From Aristolochia californica (Eukaryota; Streptophyta; Magnoliopsida; Piperales; Aristolochiaceae): DNA of 64,000 nt. Position numbers and translations under genes: made by a program. Positions 23,259 to 36,000 of this stretch are shown here, one piece after another (position 1 is the first letter of the stretch; every line of letters starts with the position of its first letter). The stretch spans positions 22,119,227 to 22,183,226 of the forward strand of contig JARWKL010000012.1 of NCBI GenBank assembly GCA_029961685.1, in the 5' to 3' direction. Below the pieces are notes generated by a model. It saw only the letters and a list, made by a program, of their open reading frames with translations. It was not told the DNA's origin and did no database searches.

Positions 23259-24272
23259 TCATAGTTCCCCGTTATCTTCATCAGGAGCGCTGCGCCTCCG
23301 ACGAGGCCAAGACCCTAACACCCCTTCCAACCCATGCCCATGAGCATTGTCATCTTCTCTATTTGCAGACTCATTACTGTCAAAACTCTCCCCCCATAGC
23401 ATTATTCTTCTCCTGCTCCTTGACACCCCCCTTACTCGTGAGGGAACTGATGACCAGCTTGATGACCTTACCCTAAAAAGAAAATAAAACGTAAGCACTC
23501 CCTCATCACCAATAGTGGGAAAAGGAGATGTTTCATCCAACCCTCCTCTCTCATCACCAAGCGCAGATTGAATTGTGCTAAGCACATCACCCAGATCTCG
23601 CTGCCTCTCTAATCTCCTCCAATCACGTTGTCTTTGTTGGTCCACTTCTGAAGGCCGGACGAGTGGGTGTTCTTGCCTAGCATGCTTCCTGAGATCTGCA
23701 TATGGACCAGAAAATGGGCACGACTCACATGAACAACTCCTTGTTTTTGTATTCATAAACTGGCGAGCAGCCTCCACAACAATCCAACCATTTATTCTTC
23801 CTCGACACAGGGGGCAAGAAAGCTGAGCTTGTTCCTGGCCATTGCAGGGCAATAACGTATCGGGGGCTGGTTGCTCCCCAAGTAATTGGCCTTGCGGTAT
23901 TTGATGCACTTGATGGTTCCTTGGATAGGTGAAGTTATTTGGGTCGGAGGATGATTCCTGAAGACTTGATGGGAATTCAGCACCAAAAGCTTTACAATAT
24001 TGGTCAAGACAATTTGAGTGTCGGTAGCTGGTGTCGCACATATAGGGGCGGCATCCCTTGTCACTCGAAGAACATAAGAGGAGAACAGCATTGTGAGGGT
24101 GCTCCATGCAAACAGAACATCGTGCTTCTTCCCATTCTCTTATGTCTTCTGCTGGTTTGGAGGGGTTTGAGGATGACTTTTGCTTGCCGCGGTTGCTTGA
24201 GCTGCTACATGGGAATGGGGACAGTCTGGAACGATCAAATGACACAGACCGGGCTCTTCTTTCCTTTGGCAT
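23259..24272 (-). CDS. DUF1644 zinc-finger protein
   Basis: A single coding exon of 337 residues. It begins MPKERRARSVSFDR, and residues ~46-85 form a Cys-rich segment (WEEARCSVCMEHPHNAVLLL, then CRPYMCDTSYRHSNCLDQY). A second metal-binding segment follows at ~150-200: SCPLCRGRINGW, then SCSCESCPFSGPYADLRKH and ARQEHP, a C2H2-like element. The order and spacing match the plant DUF1644 family. Members are nuclear or putative ubiquitin-related proteins linked in some reports to stress responses; the exact role is not known. The tail (GVLTFYFLFRVR, then SRSRRRIMLWGESFDSNE) is also typical. The start is supported by the conserved N-terminus and an acceptor (CTAG) 14 bp upstream, which suggests a 5'-UTR intron reaching to ~26457. 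Length is normal for the family and no damage is seen. Confidence 0.9.
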   Translation of the reverse strand: MPKERRARSVSFDRSRLSPFPCSSSSNRGKQKSSSNPSKPAEDIREWEEARCSVCMEHPHNAVLLLCSSSDKGCRPYMCDTSYRHSNCLDQYCKAFGAEFPSSLQESSSDPNNFTYPRNHQVHQIPQGQLLGEQPAPDTLLPCNGQEQAQLSCPLCRGRINGWIVVEAARQFMNTKTRSCSCESCPFSGPYADLRKHARQEHPLVRPSEVDQQRQRDWRRLERQRDLGDVLSTIQSALGDERGGLDETSPFPTIGDEGVLTFYFLFRVRSSSWSSVPSRVRGVSRSRRRIMLWGESFDSNESANREDDNAHGHGLEGVLGSWPRRRRSAPDEDNGEL

Positions 24273-24285
24273 TTTTTTCGCTAGG

Positions 24286-26457
24286 TAGTAAACACACTCT
24301 TGTCTTAAATCACAACACCAATAACCCTATGTTAGATACAGCTGAACATTTGTTTATAGTAATGTTGCAAGACTCTTTTCAAAATGCACATTTTGTGTAT
24401 TCATTTGGGCCAGAGAAAATATAACCAATAAGGGCAATTTAAAGGAGATTGGCTCTTATTAGGATAAGTAAAGAATACCAAAGAACTCGGACAAAATACT
24501 CCCATATCTACATGAGAACCAAACAAATACATGACATACATATGCGAAACTTACACCACATTTATGTACAAGACAAATGTCATTAAACATGCTACTAAAC
24601 ACATCAATGACAAATTGGATGCACTGAATTTCCCAAAATGAGTTGAAAATAACAACTCCATAAAGATAACTAAGAATCTGAGTAGCAACCATAAACTGAG
24701 AAAAGATTGTAAAATCAAGATACATGATCGCATTATATTGTTCAATTACTGAACAAATTACCTGTAACTTTTATCTTCACATGCATGGATGTTCAAGACA
24801 ATTACAAAAAGTATCATACTCCATACATCCCAATAACATTACATTGATGAAGTATCACAGAGCCACAACAGAGCAAACTTGAAATACAACAACAGAATTT
24901 CCATTTACAATGGGTTGCAAAAAATGACAAGCTGACTCTATGCCAATTCCTTTTTTTTTTCTGCGCACATATATGCACATTCATCATGTCAGCATTCAGA
25001 TTTCAAAAGAAACATGAGCCATCTCTAAATCTGAGGATCTTTCATGTTTCCTTTTTGCCAAGTAGTCATTCAGGTATTCTTCTTCCACTTGAAGACAGTG
25101 TTAGCTTGCTAGGGCTGACAGTTTCCCAGATGCGCACATCCTCAAGTGTGAGAGAAGGGAAGCTTCAAACAGAATGCAGGATTGCCACTTTAGATAAAAA
25201 AGGATAGCCACCAAAATAAACCAGTTACAGAAGGAAATCAAAGAGGAATCAATTCCTAACAAAACGCATCTGCATGGAGGTATAAGTTTTGGAAGGAGAT
25301 AAGAATTTCTTTTAGTATATATTTTTTATAATATTATAATAAATGCGAGTGACAGGATAATAGGGCCTTGCTACCCTTTGAAATTCAATACTTTAGCAGC
25401 CATATTTGGTATGCTACTAGCACACATGCACAAGAAATCGCACAATTGTCAAGAATAATAGACAAAAAAGAAATTAATATAGGGGAAACATCTAGAAGGT
25501 GGCAAAACATGTGACTAAAACTAGTTGCAGGTAAGTCGGATAGCTGGCCACAACGATCACTGGAGCACCCAAAATTGGATCTAAACCAAGTTTCCTTGCA
25601 AAGAATAAGTGGCAAGGTGAAAACCAAGCATACTGTTCATCAGCAAAGTCAGGTTTGAACAAACTGTCCTCTGCAACTAAGGCCTAGTCAGAGAAAAGAG
25701 GACAGAAGGCAGGGAATAGAGCTATTCTTAAAAATGGTACCAAGTTGGTAAAAAAAAAAAACAACTAAAACGAAAGCAACGAAATTTCTTGTTTTATTCC
25801 TGCTAACCTGTCATCAGCAATTCAACCGCCTCCCGGGTGTCTACAGCCAGGCTTTCAGTATAAAGACAAACTCTTTCCAATTTCCTACTCCCGAGTGTCT
25901 GGAACGTTTTAGACACGCCTAATTTACAAGCATGCAGTGAAACAACCACTGAAGTAGAGGCCACCTCTCAATCACAAAACAAAAACGTAATGGCGTTTCA
26001 TCCAGTTATCCATCTCAAGTTATAGCCTAGTGACAACATACAAGACCAAAGAACAGAAGATAGTACCGCATCACTTTCGACACTAAAAAATAGCCACAGA
26101 GCTTCAGCACAGTTACGACTCAGCACAGCGTCTTCCTAGGGGCTACGAAAGGTTTCCTTTAAAGGATTACGTGTAGAACGCAGAAGCCATCTTCTTGAAT
26201 AACTCGAAAACGATCGACAACTCTCATTACGTCCAGAAGGTCCAAATTTAAAACCATATAATGAAAATCACAAGACAGTAAGAAGTCCAAAAAAGAAATC
26301 ACCATACACAATCAGGCACAAAAAACTCCAAAACCGAACTCGGAAAATAACATAATTTTCTTCTTGGGGGGGTGACAGGGTTGGTATTAAACAGAAAAAA
26401 GCAGATCCATTCATTAGTGGATCAGAAAGAACGACGATGCGTTCGTGCAGAAATTTA
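24286..26457 (-). other. Putative 5'-UTR intron of the DUF1644 gene
   Basis: On the minus strand a good donor (ATTTAG/GTAAATTT, at 26457) follows a pyrimidine-rich leader at 26458-26605, and an acceptor (TTACTACCTAG) ends at ~24286, just before the ATG. The 2.2-kb interval is AT-rich with no exon, repeat or other gene that I can support. Inferred; a cDNA would decide. Confidence 0.5.
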
Positions 26458-26640
26458 CCTAAATATCCGGGATCGGCGACGAAGACAAAGAAAAACTAGA
26501 TATTCTTCTGAGCAGCTTTCGATGATCGGTTCGATCAGGTAAATAGCAGGGAAGAAGAAGCCTAGGGCTCCTTCCCCTTTTTCTTAAGAACGGGAGTCGA
26601 ACAAAAAGCGCAGACGAAAGGGTGGCAGAAATTTATAATC
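26458..26640 (-). promoter_or_regulatory. Putative 5' leader and TATA box of the DUF1644 gene
   Basis: The minus strand shows ATTATAAATTT at ~26629-26640, a good TATA box, then ~30 bp downstream a C/T-rich leader with GGAGCCCTAGGCTTC and TTCGTCGCCGATCCC, ending at the donor at 26457. The stop codon of WDR43 is ~450 bp upstream on the same strand, so 26640-27088 serves both as its 3' UTR region and as this gene's promoter. Confidence 0.5.
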
Positions 26641-27088
26641 CCGGTTTGCTGATTTGGCATCTGGTCGTGACCTTTGAGTCAGGTAAAACCGTCAATAATA
26701 AAGTGGGCAGAGAAGATGATGTGACTTTACCAAAATACCATTCATTGTTTCCCCTTCGCCGACATGCAAGAAGTGCGGATTCGGGAAGACGGCGAGGAGC
26801 ATCTGGTCCTTTCCTCACAATCGATACGTTTAACGGTGATCTAGGTGGTTGTTGCGGTTGACCCGCAGATGAGGGCGACTGCCGTCCAATTTTCACACGT
26901 GTTCCGCCCAGGTAATTTGCCCTCGCGCGAAAGTTTTCGTCTTCTCTTTTCAATTATTTATTATATATTACAGAAATTCGGTAAATATATCCCAATTAAC
27001 CTGATTGAGTTTACCAATTTAATTTTTTAATGTAAAATAATATTCATCAGTAACTTGTGGGTCTTGTCCATCTCCAGAAAAGTATTCA

Positions 27089-30000
27089 TCAATCGCTCAT
27101 GTCATCTACATCTTCAAAGTCGTTTCTTCCAAGTTCTTCATCATCATCATCAGTTTCCATAGCATCATCTACTGATTCTCCATCTACAGAATCTTCCTTG
27201 TCATCCTCATCCTCATCCTCATCCTCATATATGACAGGCGGAATTGTATTTTCCTCATCCTCATCCACGTTGTCACTGATCTGTAAAATCATAAGAACTT
27301 CAAGTTCAAAAGAAGCTAGAGAAGACCATGAACACAGCCTGTATGTAAAATAGCCATGTACTCACCCCTGTAAATAGATAATCTAAACATCCAGTGAGCT
27401 GGAGAGCAGTCTTGAATGTTGATCTTCTGGATTCTATGAGCTGAAATAGTATAGAAAAAGAGGATCATTATATGAGTTTGGTGCATAACCCAGTAACAAC
27501 CACTGTAAGGTAGACACTGACCTGGTATAATGAGTTGAGAGCAAGTAGAGAAGATTCTTGGGACATTATACCACTTGCATGTTGAAGAAGCAAGCTTCTT
27601 AACCATGGAATAGCGTGAGCCAACACTGCACCTCTGTTAGAAAATGAGACAGAAAAAAAATTAATATCAGCAGAGGATTAAAAGGGAACTTTGCAGGTAT
27701 CAAATCCCATTGCAATGCCACGTAGCAAAGTTTACGGGAGAGAATCATAGAGGAAAACAGAGTTTCAGGAAGCATCTACCTGGCCTGAATCAATGCTAAA
27801 AGAGAATTCAAAAGCTTGAGGACATCTGATGGATTTAAGGATGACAATGACTTCGCAATAACCTGCAAGAAATTAAGAAATGAAAATCAACATGTTGTCA
27901 ACATCAACGCCAAAGGCTCTTGGAGAAGTATATATATCTATGAAAAATAGAAGAATAGGCAATTTTTTTTTGGATAAATGATGAGAACTCATATAATAAT
28001 AGAAGAAAGTACAAACGAACAGAAGAAAGGCCAATGAACTACTTGCCTAGAAAAACAAAAGCACGCTATATCTATTAGAAAAAAGCTGCCCTGAACAAGA
28101 TGATGAAAAGAAACTCCAGTTCTAGCCAAAAAGTGAAATATAAATGCACAACATACCACCATGAAACATCTAAATAATTACAAATATAGTTAATCTCATC
28201 ATAAAAATTTAGCAAATTCCATGAAGGTTTGCAATCCAACTGATTAACTAATGACATCTGTTGAATCATTCTCCATTACTAAAGGGCAAAAAAACAAAAC
28301 AAAAAAAAATTGTAGCAGAAAATCTGCACTCCCTGACGAAGCTCTCTCTATAGACTGACAGCACCAAAGTCGCAGAGACTAAACACAAATAACCATCCCT
28401 ATTGGTTGCAAAGACTCCTCAACCCCTTGTGAGACTCAAATTCCCCCCTAGAACTTCCATACGTGATGTAGTACTGGCTCAATTGTGAAAGGAAAAACTA
28501 AAGAATATGAAGACAGAGAAAGTCATCCAAAACAATTGCAACTATATAAAAGAAGAAAGAAGGAAATTAAAAAAATAAACGGAAAGATAACAACATACTT
28601 TTCTATTTTTAGAGAGTTACTGGTTTGTTCAATCTAGGGAAAGTAACCACCTATCTACCTCTAGTAGCTAGTTAACAATCGTACAGGTGGCACTTAGCCA
28701 TGCCAGCTCGTGAGCGGTTTGGTATTAGGTTGGTTCCACTTAGACTAGGTTTTTATCTGACCCAAGCCAAGCTTAAATTAAGAACTGAACTCAGTTGTTA
28801 GAATTAGCCAGACTCGAATAGCTCGAGCTTGGCTCAAATGCATGTGACTTTTTTTTTTCACAAAAAAAAAAACCATCTTATATAAATGGAAGAGGAAATG
28901 CCCTAATTTCTCTCCTTGATCCGTCGAAATTGTCAATTCCTTTTCGGCTCTTTCGAGTAAGCCCATCTCTTCTTCTTCCTCCCTGTTCTCTTCTTCCATT
29001 ATGGTTTCGAACTCCATCACTAACTCCAACAAGCACCTGCTCACCACCATGCCCGAGTAGTACATGGCCAGATACCCATCAACGCTAACAGAGATACACA
29101 GCAGCAGAATCCACAACTCCTTGGGCAAGATTTTATTAGCATTGAAATTTGCTCATAGGTGATGGCATCCAGGTCATCGTCTTTCTGGACAAAATATACA
29201 GGGCAAATGTCGTTGGGGATGCACCTGCAGGATATCTTACAAGGTATCAGCCTTCCCTGAATGCAAGAGGAGACGATAAACAAAGCCTGACAAAGCAGAA
29301 AACCCATGCCAGCTCGAAACCCACACTTCAGCCTCAATTGGTAGCAAGCTTAGTCACAAAGCAGTCCCAAGGGTTCCCTTCAAAAGGTTGACTGAACCCG
29401 AGATGCAAGCAAGAAGGGAAAGGGGCCTTAGCTATAACTATGATCAGAAGTTTGCACCAGGCTTTAAGTGTGAAAGTAACAACTCTTCATACTCAACTAA
29501 GGAGAAGAAGAGTTTGAAGAAGAAGGAAGACAAGAAGTGGAAGGAGAAGTCCCCCAAACTGATCTTTTCAAGATGGATATGTTGCAACCGCCAGAACCAT
29601 GAAGACTCAGATCGTTTTAGATGGAGGTATACATAACAGACCAACCAATTACTTTCCCCATCGACAGAGGTAGTAATTGCAATTTCATAAGCAGTGACTT
29701 TGGCACTCAAGCTCAATCTTCCACTACAAATGGCACCAGAGGTATCAGTCCTTATTGTAGAATAGGACCCGCATGGTCTCAAGTTTCAGTGCTAAAACAC
29801 AGTTCACTTTGGTACAGGTAGACATGCCTAGGCCAACCCTAAGTCACATTTTCAAGGACACCCTCAACTTAATGACTTGACTAAGTTATGAAGTTGTCCT
29901 AGGAATATACTGGCTGGAAAAGTTCGGAGATATCATGTGCCCCTTTGCATTAGGTACCATGAACCTCATTAATGACGTCACATGTTTACACCTCAAGAGA

Positions 30001-33000
30001 AAGAGATTTCAAGGAGATGCAGATTCTTAGATAGAAGAGGAGGAAGAGATCCAGAAGAATATGCAAAGAAGCAACATGAATACAATGAAGAAAGGAAAGA
30101 TCAAGACCCCTCACTGGCAGAAAATCAAAGGTGCAAATCCTCAAGTGTCAAAGAACTACGATAGAGTCGAACCTTGACAAGGTTCAAATCAAGAGGGGGA
30201 ATTGATACAGTTCCTTATAAAAATACCAGACTAATGCACATAGGCTGTAGAAGATAGTTAGAAGAGCTGGTCATAATTGCCCATATGGGCCAAACAAGTA
30301 GGGATCAAGTCAGTCCACAAAGTCTAGAGAGTCCAAGGGTTTGAGCCAAGCAGGTTGTCCACTAAGGTCCTTCCAAAAACACACATCCAAATACTTGCAG
30401 AAGAAGCAATGTGATCTCCAAGCAAGATACACATTGGCCACCCGACAGGGAGCCTAAAAGAGCACGTGTAAGTCCAGGTTCAATGTATGTAAGAGTTAAA
30501 GTCACTTTAGCAGTTTTTTAAAATTTAAATTAAAAATTTTTATTCAAAAAAAAAAAAGTCACTTTAGCAGGCCTACTCCTAGTTCTAGTAGTAGTGTAAC
30601 AATTTCATTGTCAATAGTATCACGAAGTCTATGCCAGTGAGATATAAATAGTTGTAAGGCCTTGAGCAGTTGCAATCAATTCAATACAACCAAATCAACT
30701 TCTGCCACTTTGAGGCAATTGACCATCAAAATTTATCAACTAAGCGGCTAATCCTGACTCGAGGGTTACCATCCATCTTCTTATCTCCCACCTTGGCCCC
30801 GACATTTTCAAGGGGTACTCGAGCCTAAGCAGCCCTGTGCTAGTCCACAAAGTTCAGTTATTCACTTAAAGGAAGTTCTTCTTCCAAACTATCTTCCATC
30901 TTAGCCACCCCATTCCACGTGAGTCCCCACATCTACATCCACTAGCCAAGCAGTTCCACCTAACCCTAGACCAACAAACCCTTGGACTATATACCTTTGT
31001 AAGTGTCCCACGAGTTCCAACCCAGTCACTCCATTATCCCTCCTATGTCTCAATGCCCACCAGTAGTCCAACTTCACTAAGAGTTTGTATCTCACTAAAC
31101 CACTCATAATAAGTATGCCAATTCTAACACAAGGAATCCCCCTAAGTCCCACTTTCCTAAAATAGACTCCTCTCCGTCCCTCAATCCCTCCTTCCTCCCA
31201 CATGCCAGCTTGAAGGACTTCTCTAAATTGCCCTTCAGCCCATGGCAACTAGTATTCTCACTCTCCTAATTTGTCTACAACTCTCTCTTCACTCCCACCT
31301 ATCCCAATCCAACTCTACCACCTTTACACCAATCCCACACAATTCTAAGCCACTCCTACACCTTTATAAACCCCACTCCTCATTCACTCATATCAACCTC
31401 TCTATCGTATCTCTAGTCTCTCGAGTCTTTCTCCAGCCCTTACACCCCAAATAACCACACTCTACCTCAGCCATAGCCACAGTCAACTCTCTGAGTAGTA
31501 AACCTCTGACCCTAGCCTATCCTAGACCCTCATTAGATCCAAGCCAAGCCATATAGCAAATCCTACACCTTTCTATTTCATTCCTAGAACCAACCAATCC
31601 CAGAAACTCCAATCCTTCCCTATCACAGCCTATTTTCCTGAACAAAACCTACGTAAAAATTCCTCCAATCCCCACATGCAATACTTTTTCATTTTCGGAA
31701 TGTTACCATCTTAGGAAATTGCTCAATCTAAGTACTTCCTATCAAAGAAAAGTCAACAGCTTTCTAATTTCCAGGTTTGTCAAAGAGTCCAACTAGACAA
31801 GTTTTTGTGAGTAGATCTTTTTTTTAATAGTCAGTTAAGGAAAGTCTTAAAGATAGTTAAGTCTATCATTGGCAATTCTTGAAAATAGTTAAGTCTATCA
31901 TTAGCAATTTTCATATTGGTTAGTTGCCGGAATTCTTTCTTTAGCAAGTTGTTTCAATACAGCAAGTCACAAATAGATTATAATTAGAAAGTTTAGAACT
32001 AGGCAAGTTCTACTCAGTGATGTAACTTGGTTTGGCAAATCCATGGATGTGTTAAAGTCAATAAATAAGAAGATATTTTGTAACTTTGGTTCAGTTTTTT
32101 CAAGAGTTGAGTGTTCTTTTTAGTTGTTCAAGCATCCTTGTTTCTCTTCACTTTTTCCCAAGAATAATTTCTTAATTGTCTCCTCTCATGCTAGCTACTA
32201 GCTTGGCTGTAATTTCAAGTTCTTCTCTTTGAACTTGAAAACTTGGGATTCCTTAAGAGTTGAGAAGGTGGTGGTAGGATTGCTCATATTCCAGTCTCAT
32301 CTGTCAACTTTGTTTTTGTATTTTTGCCGCATTAATATGTCAACAACTCGCATTAAATGAATCACTTAACTCATAGAGAAGTAGGGAACCCTCTCAAGAC
32401 TTTTTTTTTTAAACTATCAAATGGTTCTTTCAAACATGGAATACCTAAAAAGAAGAAGCAGCATTCTTATGCAAAAAAATTAGCTTAATTCTAATCTTTA
32501 AAGAAAGACAAACCTTTTCATCTCGCATACTCAAGCAGTCTAGAAGGAGAGCACGATCTTCAGCATGGAGTGCTTGTTTGAGTAGCACGTGAACTGAATC
32601 AGCACTTGGAGGTTTTGGATCTAGAGGAGCCTCCAGGTCTTCAGGACTTTCTCTGTCCTCCTCAATCAGATTCAAACTAGCAAGCTTTTCTCCCATCGTT
32701 GGCTCATCACCATCATAGTCAATGTTAGAATCATCATTAAGCTCTAGATCACCTATCAGGAAACACGAAGAGTTTACAAGAAGCCACCACTGCCAAGGTA
32801 GTAATAATTAACAGCCAACTACTCATGGCTTGGGCCCTGATTCCTAGGGATCAAGTTGCACTAGGGAAAAATGGGTGTGGCTTGTGTGTGAAATCAACAT
32901 TATTCATAAAAAGATATTCAACATACTCATTCTGTTACAGTGATTTGAGTTTTCTCTGTCCGCAGCTTAATACAGTTCCATATACTGACATACATTGAAA

Positions 33001-36000
33001 AAACAGAGGCCCCTGCTAGAGTGAAATGTCAACCATAAATGTCTCCTTTCAAGAGTATTAGAAGCAATTTATCAGGACTTTCAGCCTCCGACAAGTCTAC
33101 AGAATCTTGAAACGTTGATTTGACTCAAAACCAGTCATTTGCACTGGGTTAAGGCTTTCTTTTGGGGGTGCCAAAAACTTGGTTATTATAAAGTACATTT
33201 CTTATATGGGAGGAGAGCATGTGAAGATAAGTTACTAGTTGAAAAACAAAATTAGCTCACAACATATCATTTGGTGTCACCTGATACTTCTAGTAACATA
33301 TAGTGTTTTTCAATTGCATTGACAACTTGAATGGACCAAATCTGGGATTCAGGGAATAAATTGCATATCATTCTAGATTTGGTTCCTCTTCACTCTCTTA
33401 TGGACATGAGCATGACACTTCTTATAGTTTCTAAAAGAAGAGAACTTTAACAAGTTCCACTACATAGGAAACTAGGGTTATTTGAGACAATCTCAATCAT
33501 TCTTATCAGATGGTTAAACATGGACCAACATCTATCCACTAGACAATCACAGCCTTTTAATCAGTGGTTTCTCTCAAGAAAATTAAAAGGGAAAAAAAAG
33601 TGATTATGTTAGTAAAAGCACAGCAGAACCGCAACAAGTTCCCTTCATAATTCAACTTACCAGAACCAAGAATAGGCGTAGGACTTTCAATGGATGGCTC
33701 ACTAGCTGGTCTTTTCTTTTTTGCATCTTTTTTTTTGGGGCTTTCAGTTACCCCTGCATAAAATCAGCATGATGGAAAACTAGTGAGTACTTTTAAACTT
33801 TCAAGAGGAAAACAAAACAAGTTAAAGACAACAGTCTGATTCACCATTTTCTTGAGGACTCTCTCTAACAGTTTCAGGGATCAACTTATTTTCTGAAGCA
33901 CTAAGCAAGATTTTCTTCCCTGGAGAAGCAACCTCAAAAAGATCAAACTGAGGATTAACTGATGAGCCATAGACAACAAGGACTGATAGAGGACCCTGAA
34001 GGTCATGTAACCTTGCTGCAATTACTGGAACGTCGATCTTCTTGGGATTTTTTTTATTATCTGCATCTATTTTTGCAGGCCTCCCCATGATCATAGTTGG
34101 ATTGACTTCTCCCTGTTTAAAGGTTCTCAAATTCCAAACATATGCAATGCCGTTCTCTGAAACAGAGAGCACTGCTAGACCCTCTTCATCGCCATAACTT
34201 CTACATCCCAATGTCACTGGTGCTTTCTTCATGGATAGTACAATCCCAGAGTTGCTGTCTACACCATTTTTGTCCAACGTCCACACCTGAAGTTGCTTTT
34301 CTCCCGATGACACAACAAACTTTCCACCATCTGACAGTGCAATATAACTAGCAGAACCCTGTTACAACAAAAAGATTATGGGCCATAAATTTGCAATAAA
34401 ACCAGGGTTACCCAAGCAGATGAAGAAAAAAGGTTACCGTACAGAATCAGAAGAGAACCTCTCTATCTCCTTCTTGGTTTCCAAGTTAAAAACACGTATT
34501 TTCTCACTAGAAACAGCCAAGAGATTCTCATCTGACATGACAAAAGAACAAAAAAATGTAAAATTATAGGCCTATTAAGATACAACACAAAATAGTTGAC
34601 AATCTACAGAAACTTACAGAAAACTAAAAATGACTTGACATGGAAAATAGTGTGAAACTCACTGAATGAAAGAGCTAAAGATTTGATGGGCTTCTTTGAA
34701 GCCTTGAATTTTGATGTAGGTTCTCCAGTTACTGCATCAAGCTCGGACACCATTCCATCAGCTCCAGCTGTATAAAGGATACGACCATTGTTTGCAAAAG
34801 ATAGTGCTGTGACTCCACTGGATAAGAATATAATGTTACTACGACAACGAGTGACGAATAGTTTTTTTGACTGGCACAAAGAGAATAAAAGATAACACAA
34901 AGGTTATAGCTTAGTAAATCTTAGCCCCCAGAATGCTGAGCTTGGTCTATGTCAGAAGAACTGTGACTAGAAAAGTTTCATTTCATTCGGCTGACAATGC
35001 TAGCAGACTGACAACACATGCTTCTAAGAGAGCAAATATGCAGCAGCAGAGACATGCTATGCACACAAGTACTTGTCCAGGTACACCACATTCAAAGATT
35101 TCACAACACCCTAATGTTTCAGGAAATCAGGTAGCCTTTGCATGTGTGCATTTCCAGCCAATATCATATGAAGAGATGAACCAAGCAGAGCAATGAATAA
35201 ACTGTACACAATTTATTCATTGTGTTAAAATTGCGACCAGGTCAATAGCCACAAAATGTAGGATTACTCACAGTAGCACTTTCAGCTCACATCCAAGTCT
35301 ACACAAATAGCCACCAGGCCTAAGACATGAATAACCCCAACAAGGTACAAACTAAACCAGCCATAAATTAAGCCCAACAAAACAAACATCCGACTGTGAT
35401 GCCATGTTAATATTGGGTCTAAGTTCATCCCAAAATGACTGACCAAAGTTAGAGGTTGGGAAAATTAATAACTATGGGATTTTTCTTGACATTAATCTCA
35501 ATGGGCTTATTCCCACTAACAAGTTGAATTTGCAGTCTCTGTATTATTTTCATTGTTTAGAACCTAGGTCCTCCAGCTGGTGCATTCCCGGTCTCCAACT
35601 TATCCATGTTGGTCCTAACAAATGGTCAATTTAAGTCCATTGTGCATGCAATAGGTGTGATCTCCATGAAAAGAAGGTAAATTTGCATCCAAATAGCAGT
35701 CATAAAAATTCTAAATATGTGTTGAAACATAAAACAATTGTAACAAGCAATGATTGGAGATTGCAATGACCCACTACCCTCGACACTGGTGACCTCTGAT
35801 TGCCAGATCGGACAAACATTTTTGAGCTCTCTGGTTACACCTCTACTACTATATGACGATCATAGAAGCCATTGTGTGGATGTTATTCCCATAATGATAA
35901 GTTTGTCATCAAGTGAGCAGTGAAACAGACTGATTTCTGGCCTTCCCTTTGAGTCCCACTAGAGAAACAAGATTTCTAGGAGGCATTAGAGAAGAGGATA

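Noticed and set aside
27057..27353. Serine-rich 98-codon plus-strand frame
   Set aside because: Complement of the GAT/GAA-rich acidic tail of WDR43.
31242..31454. Putative secreted peptide (hydrophobic start, 70 codons)
   Set aside because: Lies in the G-poor C-rich tract; the signal-like start is what CT-rich sequence gives by chance.
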